DNA from: Cytidiella melzeri
Lineage: Eukaryota; Basidiomycota; Agaricomycetes; Polyporales; Irpicaceae
DNA: 27,570 nt
Direction: 5' to 3'
Assembly (NCBI GenBank): GCA_022592445.1
Contig: JABYQR010000488.1
Span: 1 to 27,570, forward strand
Under the pieces are notes generated by a model. The model was not told where the DNA came from and searched no databases. It saw only the letters and a list, made by a program, of their open reading frames with translations. Below, piece after piece: positions 17,851 to 26,791 of this stretch (the stretch's first letter is position 1; each line of letters begins with the position of its first letter). The translations under genes were made by a program, and so were the position numbers.

Positions 17851-19452
17851 AATGCGGAGGCCGACGAACTTGCAGAGCATTGCAAAGACCCAGCTGCCAT
17901 AGAGCCCAGCGAGGACATCGCACCACTATCCGAAAAGATGAAATTGCTCGATAATTTCGAGGACATTATCCGTTCAGGATACAAGTCCGACCCCACACTC
18001 TCGAAGGTCGAAAAGGCACCAACAGAATACCGTGCGTTCACAGAGCGCAATGGATTCCTCTTTACCAAGAACCGCTTCGGCAACAAAGTACTTTGTATCC
18101 CCAGGATCAAAGTTGAGCGGAGAACGCTTGTCGACATCATCATCGACAATGCCCACCTTACACTGGGGCACTATGGCCATTGAAAGACGGCAGAGTACAT
18201 CAGGAAACTGTACTGGTGGCCTACGCTAGGGAAGGACATGATTAAGTTCTGCCTCAGCTGCGGACTCTGCCAAACGACAAAGACCAGTAACACGCTACCG
18301 GCAGGGCTACTTCACTCGTTGCCCATACCGGCATACCCTTGGCGGTCCATAGCGATGGACTTTTTGGGGCCGTTCCCTAAGTGTCAAGGGCTGGACTCTC
18401 TTTGGGTAGTACTTTGCAGACTCACGTCTAATGAGCACTTGATTCCAGTCACTACGAAGATTAAGGCTAGCGAACTTGCATGGCTCTATGTGAAGGACAT
18501 AGTCCGACTACATGGTGTCGCCGAGTCCATCGTTAGCAACAGGGATTTGAAATTTACCTCAGCCTTCTGGAAGGAGGTACAGAGGCTGTTAGGGACTCGA
18601 CTACTAATGTCGATAGCCTTTCATCCTCAGACGGATGGGGCTACTGAGCGGGCTAACCGCTCCATTACCCAGGTGCTTTGCGCCCTGATTAAACCTGACC
18701 AGAGCGACTGGGTAGACCAACTTTCCATGACTGAGTTCGCCCTGAATGCAGCCGCCAGTAGTTCGACCGGGTTCACACCGTTCGAACTTACTGGGGGACA
18801 CATACCCCGCATGAGCAGGGCTATACCGGACAGTAAGCTGCCCGGCGTTCAGTCGTTTGCCCAAAAGGCACTCGATAACCTCATGCTTGCGCACGACACG
18901 ATAATCGATAGTCGGGTCCACCAGACCTATCATGCCAATAACAGGAGTCGAGACGAAGGTCTCTCCAAGGGGAAACCCAAACCCCTGAAAGAAGGGGAAT
19001 ACGTTTATTTCTCCACCGAGAATCTAAACCTGCTGAAAGGCCGGGCTAAAAAGTTGTTACCAAAATTTATTGGCCCTTACGAGATCGAAGTGGCCCACCC
19101 AGCCACTTCTAACTACACTCTGAAACTGCCGGAGGACCTAGTCCGGCGACGGATCCATCCCACGTTTCACATCAGTCGACTCAGACGCCACAAGAGGAAC
19201 GACGATGTATTATTCCCTCACCGGGAAACGCGGGTGTTCTACGACATGGGGAACCCCGAAGAAGGGGAGTGGCTGGTCGAAGAGATCGACGACCATAAAT
19301 GGACCGGCAGGTCCTTGAAGTTCCATGTCAAATGGAACCTAGAAGACGAGACTTGGGAGCCACTCGCCAACGTAGACGAGTGCTCAGCACTCGACAATTA
19401 CCTCGACACCCAAGGGGTGAATTCGGTGCAAGAATTACCCCGGATAAGATAA
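17851..19452 (+). pseudogene. Element C pol: integrase with chromodomain; one stop, catalytic Asp changed
   Basis: Continues the pol frame after the solo LTR (EADELAEHCKDPAAIEPSED). The zinc finger is NAHLTLGHYGH ... FCLSCGLCQTTKT, with a TGA at 18181-18183 between them (HYGH stop KTAEY; Arg CGA is likely ancestral). Core: SIAMDFLGPFPKC (Asp), then ESIVSNRDLKFTS, where the family has Asp before Arg-Asp and this copy has Asn (AGC AAC, CpG-to-CpA), and HPQTDGATERANRS (Glu). The GPF/Y module (LLPKFIGPYEIEVAHP) and chromodomain (WLVEEIDDHKWTGRSLKFHV, then NLEDETWEPLANV) close the protein at TAA 19450-19452. Confidence 0.92.
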
Positions 19453-19716
19453 GATCGACGGGACACCACCGAAACATCTCAGATCTCCAAGGTTCCGTCA
19501 ATTTCATTCACTTGGCAAAAAATTTGGGCACTCAGGGCGCAAATCCCACATTGGGATACGCGCAGGCGCCCCTGATTGCCGTTTACTGCACGCCGCAAGC
19601 GGCAGCCTCCCTTTCCAACGACCACCACCTCCCAACCAACTTACTCAGGCTCACGCCCTTCCACCACTTCACACTTTCCCTAAACAACGAGCTCTATAAA
19701 AATCACCACAAACAAA
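19453..19716 (+). promoter_or_regulatory. Spacer between pol and ORF3 of C, with TATA box
   Basis: 264 bases without a coding frame. TATAAAAA at 19695-19702 is followed 15 bases later by the ORF3 start (ACAAAATG). If used, the leader would be very short; an internal promoter for ORF3 is inference. Confidence 0.45.
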
Positions 19717-22316
19717 ATGTCAACAAGCAGAAGCCAAGGCTCTCGGGACGGGCAAGGACGAGGGCGGTCGCAAGACCGCTCGCCTTGCCGCCCACAAAAT
19801 CGCACAGACCGTGCAACATCCCCTTGTTGCTCACGCGACTCTACTCGCTCACGCAAGGATCGCCGCGCAAGCGGCTCACGGGACTCACAGCAGTCCAGAG
19901 GAGAGTCCTCCCGCTCCTCACGGAAGCGTAGGAGGAGCTCCTCACCGCCGTCTGGCGACGACGACACATCTTGGGCCCACATCCCAGGTGTAGGAGTCGT
20001 ACACCCTATCGGCTGCCCCATTTGCTCTGACTGGATGACGCACAGGGCCAGCCATGCCCAGTCCGCCTCATTCAACAACACCCTTGTGGCGGAACAGCGA
20101 TTACAATCTCTGCCTACACGGCAAAATCGACGGGACACCGTCACAGCACCACGAGCCAACTCGCGCAAGCTCGATTGCCTCCGTCAGGAGAACGATCGGC
20201 TACGCGACAACGTAGACCGCTTACGGCACAACCTCGACTACTATCTAGAGGAGCTGCGACGTTGCGAGGAACACCTCAGCGGGACCGAGGACACTCTGGG
20301 CCGTTCGGAATCCGAACTCAAGTACCAGGAGTTCAAAAGTGAGGAGCTTCGGAGGGAGCTTGCGCAGCGTGGACGCGCACGATCTAGGGAAGCGGCGTCG
20401 AACCGTTTTGCAACGGTCCCGACGGAGGATCTCAAGAAGCAGATTCACCACTCCGAGATCGCTCGCGACCACTACAGAGAAGGGCGGGACAATTGGGAGG
20501 AGGATTGGAGTGAATATAACGACGAGCCAACCACGAAGCGTGGGGCAAAAAGGGCTCGTGCAAAGGCAAGGAAGGAGGCGGAGGAGTACGACCGCCAGAT
20601 TGATGAGGAGGAGAGACAGGCAGGTCCGTCCAGGACTTTACACCCGGAGGCAACTCCCCCGCGCGCACCCTTAGAGGAGCGCATGACAGTTGACGAGACT
20701 GAACCTTGCGAGGCAACGCCTCCACCAGTATCGCTCGCAGAGCGTATCACACCCACCCCGCAAGGGGCTGCACTTGCACAACAACTGGAGCCAGCCTCAC
20801 AGCAACAGCCCCCAACTATCGATTGGTACCGCGCCCCGGGAGCCAGGGACCCCAACGCCCACGTCCACATCAGCAACACGAGCGTGTACGACAGGCTCAT
20901 CCCACTGAGGGACCCACAGGGCGTACCGATAATCATCGGCCCCGACGTGATGAACCGAGGATATCGCATTATATACGGTATCCCAGTGGATTGTGAGGAC
21001 CGCCAGCCAGACGTGCCCCCAAACGAAAACATGATCAATCCGATCACGGGGGTGAACTGGACAAAGCACGAGCTGAAGCTCTACCCTTACGGGTTCCCGG
21101 GCTACCCAGCCCACTGGCCACTAGGCCGCCAGACCGAGTCTGAGCGGCACGGCTTTACCACTGGTCTGAGGACCGTACGTCGGGGTGCTGTGGGACCTGA
21201 CCGCACACGCCTCACACGCGTGAGGCCCAGTCTGCTGAGGCAGCTCGACAACAGCCGCAGAGCTCTGCAGCTGTACGCGTCCAATGGACAGAACCCTGGG
21301 CACTGGCTGTTCCCCAGGACTGTCGGCGAGGTTAGGCACCTCCGCAATGTTGCGCACGATCAGTGCAACTCTGAGGCGTACGAGTTCTGGAAGCTCTACG
21401 TCCATCACTGCAACTAGGTCCCCCGCGATCGACGAACGGCTGCTGAACAGGAAGCCGTGAGGGAGTCCCCACCGAGGCCTATCTGGTACCCACTGCCAGA
21501 CAGGACTCAGCAGCAGGCTGAGAAGGGGAAGAAGAAGAAGAAGGCAAAGATGTCGCATGCAGGTCAACCCGCTGCCTCGTCCACGTCCTCACCCCCTCGA
21601 CACAACCCCTTCGCGCCGGGACCGTCCACGCGCACGCATGAGGAATGGCTCGCCAGCATCGAGAGCCAACCACCTCCCTCCGGGCCATCCAACATGATGT
21701 GCCTACCACCACGCGCGGGGCAACCCGCACAACACACTACTCGTGCAGGGCAACCTGCAAACCGTCCCCCTCGCCACAGGCGAACACAAGGCCCGCACCC
21801 CCAATGGTGCCCACGAGTGACCCGGGCGCAAGTCTAGCACCCCAGGTCATCGAGACTTGGATTCATTATCTCAATGCAAATCCAAACATCGAGATCCCTG
21901 GAATCGAAAGGGACCCAGTCACTCGCCAAGTAGGAAACTCGGACCGTCTCAGGGGGATGATCAGAGTTGCCCGCCTGGGACCACCGTCCTTGTCAACCAC
22001 GACGTCCATCGAGTTCATTCGAGCTCTCGTCGCGGTTGGCAAGGAGGAGATCGAGCCCACGGCATTGCAGTTGTTCGAGACAACTGCCATGACCGAAGAA
22101 CCCACGGAGGACAATGTCCGTTGATGGCTGCGTGGGGTGACAGGTGAACTACTGTCCCTCGACATCGAGATCATCACCTCGCCACAGGTCGCTGAGATCA
22201 ACCAGTGGCTGTTGGCTGTGTTCCCGCGGGATTCACCTTTGTCCCCCCTGCCACCTTCGAGGTCACTGTCACCCTCCGACCACGGCTCGGAGAAGTCAGA
22301 ACCATTGGGCCCTACC
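19717..22316 (+). pseudogene. Element C ORF3: extra gene after integrase, RS-rich, zinc-finger-like, coiled coil
   Basis: Starts at ATG 19717 and is open for 566 codons to TAG 21415-21417. The same frame continues from 21418 to about 21800, shifts once, and runs through one TGA (22122-22124, likely CGA) to the solo LTR at 22317. With the LTR removed it ends GPTM then TAG. Parts: Arg/Ser-rich N-terminus (residues 1-75, RKRRRSSSPPSGDDD), CPICSDWMTHRASH (C-x2-C-x5-H-x3-H, residues about 100-115), a coiled coil (about 150-240, LRQENDRLRDNVDRLRHNLD), an acidic/basic stretch, Pro-rich linker, and a folded-looking domain (IPLRDPQGVPIIIGPDVMNR, HWPLGRQTESERHGFTTGLR). Position is that of env or accessory ORFs, but no signal peptide or membrane segment is seen. 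Family not recognised; a displaced gag-like protein is possible. Confidence 0.65.
22312..22316. repeat. TSD CTACC, left copy
   Basis: CTACC repeated at 23009-23013. Confidence 0.85.
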
Positions 22317-23008
22317 TGTAACAGTTAAGGTTACAACTCACCAGATAAGTTGTTAGACTTGAGGGGATAGAGTGAGATAGAGTGTGAGAGGAGTGGTGAG
22401 CGAAGTACTGGGGAGTACTGAGTAGTCCTTTATCAACAGAGTGGATAAGACTGAGGGGATATGCCCTCAGGGGTGCCTCTATATATACATGAAGGGGAGG
22501 ACCCCAGGTACTACCCTAAGACCCCTAATACCTACATGATTAAGCGAAGTAATCTACCTTACTAAGCATGCCCTATGCCCTAGTGGTGCCACTTCAATAA
22601 TCAACCAATAGCAATTGTCCCCATGACCTGACCGCATGACCCAGTCCCAAGGCTAGACTTGTTCTAGCTTGTTCCAAGACAAGGCTAGACTTTTCCAGAA
22701 GGTTCTATGGACTATGACATCATCTAATGGAATGTTCTATACTATGACATCATAGTTCCAGCAAGTTCCACAATGTTCCAAAGAGTTCTATCATGTGATA
22801 CACAGATCAGGAAAGGAGCGCATCAGCGCATCAGAGACAGGAGGCGCATCAGCGCATCAATTGATAGGCACTGAGAATAAGCGCCGGAATAGGCGCCTGA
22901 TAAGCGCCTGATAAGCGCTGGATAAGCGCTTGACAAGCGCTTAAATATTCCCAATAATACCGTTGCCTGGTAAGGCAAGTCTTGTAGAAACATTGAAAAT
23001 CTGTGACA
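22317..23008 (-). repeat. Solo LTR (family A) in element C ORF3
   Basis: 692 bp; plus strand TGTAACAG...TGTGACA, element sense minus. Flanked by a perfect 5-bp TSD CTACC. Matches 4945-5615 along its length. Contains the 11-bp array (about 22870-22945), four GTTCC/T units at exact 10-bp spacing (22755, 22765, 22775, 22785) and the conserved GTGAGT near its element-sense 3' end. Confidence 0.9.
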
Positions 23009-23125
23009 CTACCATGTAGGGACCCATCATTGCATACACTCGGCCGCAAGGCCACACTACATACATCATCGACTGCTGGTTCTTCAACTTCCATTGCATA
23101 CCCAATGTCTCGTCTAGGGGGAGGG
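23009..23125 (+). other. 3' end of element C after ORF3, with PPT
   Basis: Follows directly from 22316 once the solo LTR is removed. About 110 bases without a good frame, ending in a purine tract CTAGGGGGAGGG (23114-23125) just before the LTR start TGTTAGGG. Confidence 0.65.
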
Positions 23126-23391
23126 TGTTAGGGCTTGATACATGTGCGCAAGCATCCTGTGGCCAGATCAGTAGATCTGGCCTTTTACTCGTACTGATTA
23201 GATAGTGGGCCAGCGCCCATTGTGAGAAAATAGCATACCGCATATAGTAGTACTACACAGTAGCAGATCTCAGTATTTAGGACTGAGATCTGGTAGATTT
23301 AGAGGACATCTTTTTATCTTGTACACACGTAGGTTCCCAATACATATTGGTCATACTTACCTTGTGTGCATCCAAGAAGACACCCCTTACA
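23126..23391 (+). repeat. 3' LTR of element C
   Basis: 266 bp, TGTTAGGG...CCCCTTACA with an imperfect terminal inverted repeat. It follows a PPT. It contains two strong hairpins: GGCCAGATC/GATCTGGCC (23161-23182, 4-base loop) and an 11-bp stem CAGATCTCAGT/ACTGAGATCTG (23264-23292, 7-base loop). Its small size would also fit a Ty1/copia LTR, but it lies in line with C's genes and no copia sequence is seen. Confidence 0.65.
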
Positions 23392-23669
23392 GCTAGACTT
23401 GTCCAGAAGGTTCTAAGAACTACGACATCATCTACTGGAATGTTCTACACTACAACATCATAGTTCCAGCATGTTCCACAAGGTTCCAGAGAGTAATATC
23501 ATGTGATACACATATAAGGAAAGGAGCACATCAGTGCATCTGAGACAGAGTGTGCATCTGTGCATCAATGGCAGAGTGTGCCTGTATTGATGAGAAGTGC
23601 CTCAATAAGTGCCATCAATACCGTTGCCTGTTAAGACAAGTCTTGTAGAAACATTGAAAATCTGTGACA
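23392..23669 (-). repeat. Element D 3' LTR, segment 3
   Basis: GCTAGACTTGTCCAGAAGG to TCTGTGACA, the element-sense first half of a family A LTR, diverged (for example GTGTGCATC repeats in place of the usual GCGCATC). Element sense is minus, starting TGTCACAG at 23669 right after D's PPT. Its missing half is at 5616-5762 and 7128-7165. Confidence 0.8.
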
Positions 23670-23858
23670 TTACCCCCCCTTCTTGCTTTGAACTCCGTGC
23701 AAAGAATTTTGAACAAACACCTTGGTCATTGAGTCCACTTTTCACCATTGTCAAGAGGGTGCCTAAGCAGTTCCAAGTGACTCTAGCGGCTTCTATTGAC
23801 GTCTCCGATGGGGCTATCACTCCATTGGCTGATGCAGTCTGCACCCTCCTTGGTTGCG
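23670..23858 (-). other. Element D PPT and 3' untranslated part
   Basis: Minus strand AAGAAGGGGGGGTAA (23684-23670) before the LTR is the polypurine tract. The rest, about 170 bases up to the integrase stop, has no recognised gene; plus-strand ORF 23609-23911 runs over LTR, PPT and integrase and is not a gene. Confidence 0.65.
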
Positions 23859-24468
23859 TCATTGAATTGTGGATGATCCTTGGTGTGTTGTTTGTAACTT
23901 ATACACAGTAGATTGTAGCTGAGTGAATAGCTCGGGGATGATTGTTGTAGAGTCTCTTGATCGCTTCTTGAGCGTGCATGATGTTTCTACAGGTTCCCAC
24001 GTGTCATTGTTCAGTCCGTAGCCTTTCCAGCGTATGTAATACTGAAGCTTTTTGGCACAACCTGTATGTCTCAACTTGAGAATCTTCTCAACTTTGTGTC
24101 CTTCTTCTCTGTCGATGATGTCTGGCAGGGGCATCTCCAGCTTTTGGCCTTTGAACTCAGGTTTTTTGTACAGTACCAACTTGCTTGCATGAAATACAGA
24201 ATGTATCCCTGGTAAACGTTTGGGCCATTCAAGTCTGACTGTGACCGGCAAAAGCTTTTCAGACATCTTGAATGGGCCGTAATACTTGGCTGACAGCTTA
24301 TGTCCAGACTTTTGGTAGTCTCTCAAATCTAGCATGACCTGATCGCCACATAGTACCATTTCATGCGTTCAGCTGCAAGTTGTAGCGCCGCTTTAGCATG
24401 CTCTTGAGCTTGCAAGCGGTTCCACATGATGTCATTCATGTCAGACATTTCTGTCGTGGAGCGACTGC
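23859..24468 (-). pseudogene. Element D pol: integrase C-terminus with chromodomain
   Basis: From 24468 the minus strand reads SSSRSTTEMSDMNDIMWNRL and EHAKAALQLAAERMKWYY (the helical region after the integrase core), then a frame change near 24350 leads to CGDQVMLDLRDYQKSGHKLS, the GPF-like KYYGPFKMSEKLLP, and a chromodomain with VEKILKLRHTGCAKKLQYYI and RWKGYGLNNDTWEPVET. The upstream part of integrase is cut off by element E's LTR at 24469. Confidence 0.85.
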
Positions 24469-25235
24469 TGCTAGACTAACAAACCCTAAATAAGGGTGGA
24501 GAAGAGGGGGAGTGGAAGTGGAAGTGGATCTCCAACGACAACAACAAGGTCAAAGTCAATGATAAGCAGGCAAGCAGGCACGGAGGCCGGATACTAGCAG
24601 TGCAAATGACAGAGTTAATAAGGTATGATACTAAGTTACATGCAGTAACTCACCTAGCAGTGCAAATGACAGAGAGGTCAAGATGCAGAGCTAGGGAGGG
24701 TAAGGGCTACTATATATCCTGTGGCTGGGTGGTCTGTGCACAAGTTCCCACACTAGGGACTGGAGTAACTGTGGGGCTGGAGTAACAATAGAACAATAAG
24801 GGACCAGGGTAACTGTCAAGGACCAGGGTAGCTGTCAAAGACCAGGGTACGTAGAACAATAGAGCTAGAACAATAGAACAATAGAATAGGAACAATAGAA
24901 CAATAGAAACTGGGGGAATCCCTGGGGAATCCCTAACAATAGACAAAAAGACAATAGACGAAAGACAATAAGAACTGGGGGAATCCCTGGGAAATCCCTA
25001 ACAATGGAAGTGGAACAATAGAACAATAGCCTAGGTTGATCTGGAACCGCTCCAGATGGAGTCTAGGGTTTGGGTCTGGACTATTGATAAATAAGGCAAG
25101 ATGTCACGTGACCCGGGTTAGGGTTAGGTCCGGTAACACTCCTAGCCAGAGAATAAGAGCTCTCGATAGGCGCCTAAGGCTGTAAACTTGTGACAATGTT
25201 GGAAAAATCTGGTCTCTGTTGGACCATCCATGTCA
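24469..25235 (-). repeat. 3' LTR of element E
   Basis: About 767 bp, element sense TGACATGGATGG... to ...AGTCTAGCA (the inner end is approximate). Related to LTR B around the TATA region and at its start. Signals: TCACGTGA (25104-25111), GGGTTAGGGTTAGG (25115-25128), TATATAT at 24711-24717, an intron candidate (24653-24594). Several tandem repeats on the plus strand: GAACAATAG units (24850-24905), a 19-bp GACCAGGGTA unit three times (24802, 24821, 24840), and a 66-bp-spaced duplication of CTGGGGGAATCCCTGG (24910 and 24976). Confidence 0.75.
24594..24653 (-). other. Candidate 60-nt intron in LTR E
   Basis: Minus strand: ...CACTGCTAG then GTGAGTTACT (strong 5' site), TTATTAAC branch-like motif, and CACTGCTAG at 24594. 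The 20 bases TCTGTCATTTGCACTGCTAG end both exon and intron (repeat units at 24674-24654 and 24614-24594, one base longer in full). The exon end is 57 bases below the TATA box, the same spacing as in LTR B, though the repeated sequence itself differs. Confidence 0.55.
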
Positions 25236-25252
25236 TTACCCCCCTCCTAAAA
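25236..25252 (-). promoter_or_regulatory. Polypurine tract of element E
   Basis: Minus strand TTTTAGGAGGGGGGTAA, immediately before the LTR start TGACATGG and immediately after the integrase stop. Confidence 0.8.
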
Positions 25253-25253
25253 T

Positions 25254-26066
25254 TCATCGCCTCGATGAACTAAGACCAGGGACTCTACCATCTGCCCACT
25301 CGAGGTCAGATGCAATAGCTTCTGTGATGTTCTCCAACGGTTTCCAAGGAATGGAGTCAAAGAGTGCTTTGGGCAATTTCTGGGGTGCATTGGTATGTCT
25401 GGCGTGGAACTCTGCAATGGTCTCTTTTGCATTGGTCAGATTTACTGCAGGTGCCCACGTTACGTCACCTTCTCCATAGCCTTTCCATTTGACTAAGTAC
25501 TGCATTTGCTTCCGATAGATCTGACTGTCTAGGATCTTCTCAACTTCATAAACTTGTTGATCATCTACTATGATCGGTGCTGGTGGTTCCGGTATGAGGC
25601 CGTTTACTTCGTTTCCTCGGTACGGAGATAGCCATTCAACAATCATTGATGTTGTCATGAATACAATATCCGAATTTGAGTTTGATCCGATACGTATTTT
25701 GACCGGTTTTCTGAAGAACTGTGAAGGGACCAAGCTGTCTAGGCCCTAGCTTGTCAGACTGCTGATGTACTTTGATGTTCTTGGAAGACAACCACACGAG
25801 GTCCCCTTCCTTGAAGACTGGAGTAGTTCTACGGGTGTATCCGGAAGCTTCGGCCATCTTTTCTTTAGATAGACGCGAGGCAGCTTCGGCTTCTGCCCGA
25901 ACCTGTCTGAGCTTTTCTAGGCGTGCGTCCAGGTTTGGCATACAACTTTGACGACCGATGGGGATGGTAAAGTCCGGTAAATACCCGTACATGACTTCAA
26001 ACGGAGAGTGCTGCGTAGATGAGCTGACACAAGAGTTGATGGCAAATTCAGCCACTGGGATGTGTT
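25254..26066 (-). pseudogene. Element E pol: integrase C-terminal part and chromodomain
   Basis: Resumes after the solo LTR with PVAEFAINSCVSSSTQHSPF, then SRLSKEKMAEASGYTRRTTP, FKEGDLVWLSSKNIKVH and the GPF/Y module LGPRQLGPFTVLQKTG. A deletion and frame change near 25690 precede WLSPYRGNEVNGLIPEPPAP, and the chromodomain follows (YEVEKILDSQIYRKQMQYLV, KWKGYGEGDVTWAPAVNL). The end, SDLEWADGRVPGLSSSRR, is next to the PPT; the stop TGA could be a former CGA. Confidence 0.88.
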
Positions 26067-26791
26067 TGTCACAGATACTCAATGTTTCTACAAGACTTGC
26101 CTTACCAGGCAACGGTATTATTGGGAATATTTAAGCGCTTGTCAAGCGCTTATCCAGCGCTTATCCGGCGTCTATTTAGGCGCTTATCCAGCGCGTATCT
26201 GGCGCTTATCAGGCGCCTATTCCGGCGCTTATTCTCGGTGCCTATCAATTGATGCGCTGATGCGCTTCCTGTCTCTGATGCGCTGATGCGCTCCTTTCCT
26301 TATCTGTGTATCACATGATAGAACTCTCTGGAACATTGTGGAACATGCTGGAACTATGATGTCATAGTATAGAACATTCCATTAGATGATGTCATAGTTC
26401 TTAGAACCTTCTGGAAAAGTCTAGCCTTGTCTTGGAACAAGCTAGAACAAGTCTAGCCTTGGAGCTGGGTCATGGGGTCAGGTCATGGGGACAATTGCTA
26501 TTGGTTGATTATTGAAGTGGCACCACTAGGGCATAGGGCATGCTTAGTAAGGTAGATGAATTCGCTTACTCATGTAGGTATTAGGGGTCTTAGGGTAGTA
26601 CCTGGGGTCCTCCCCTTCATGTATATATAGAGGCACTCCTGAGGGCATATCCCCTCAGTCTTATCCACTCTGTTGAACCAGGACTACTCAGTACCCACCA
26701 GTACTTTGCTCACCAACACTCTTACTCTCTATCTCACCACATCCCCCTCAAGTTAACCAACTTATCTGGTGAGTGTAGCATTACTGTTACA
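26067..26791 (+). repeat. Solo LTR (family A) in element E integrase
   Basis: 725 bp, plus strand TGTCACAG...CTGTTACA, opposite in orientation to the other family A LTRs. Flanks are GTGTT (26062-26066) and GTATT (26792-26796), a 5-bp TSD with one change. The 11-bp array (26131-26240) is longest in this copy. TATATATAGAGGC near 26621; GTGAGT near the 3' end (26769). Confidence 0.9.

Larger units (their letters stand above)
16596..23391 (+). mobile_element. Element C: Ty3/gypsy chromodomain retrotransposon, 3' part
   Basis: Plus strand: RT end and RNase H, integrase with chromodomain, extra ORF3, PPT, LTR. The 5' LTR, gag, protease and most of RT are missing at the junction with B. Two solo LTRs interrupt it at 17356-17850 and 22317-23008. 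The LTR ends at 23391 inside D's LTR. Stops and a catalytic change make it inactive. Confidence 0.82.

Noticed and set aside
20432..21567. Long minus-strand ORFs opposite ORF3
   Set aside because: Shadows of a GC-rich coding frame; ORF3 has the coiled coil, the Cys/His motif and the better start context.
22941..23243. Minus-strand 100-codon ORF
   Set aside because: It spans the end of a solo LTR, the C 3' end and the C LTR, so it crosses insertion junctions.
23009..23391. Ty1/copia 3' end (short LTR, GGGGGAGGG before TGTTA)
   Set aside because: It looked copia-like at first, but removing the solo LTR joins it to ORF3 of C, and no copia coding sequence is seen. Kept as C's LTR with moderate confidence.
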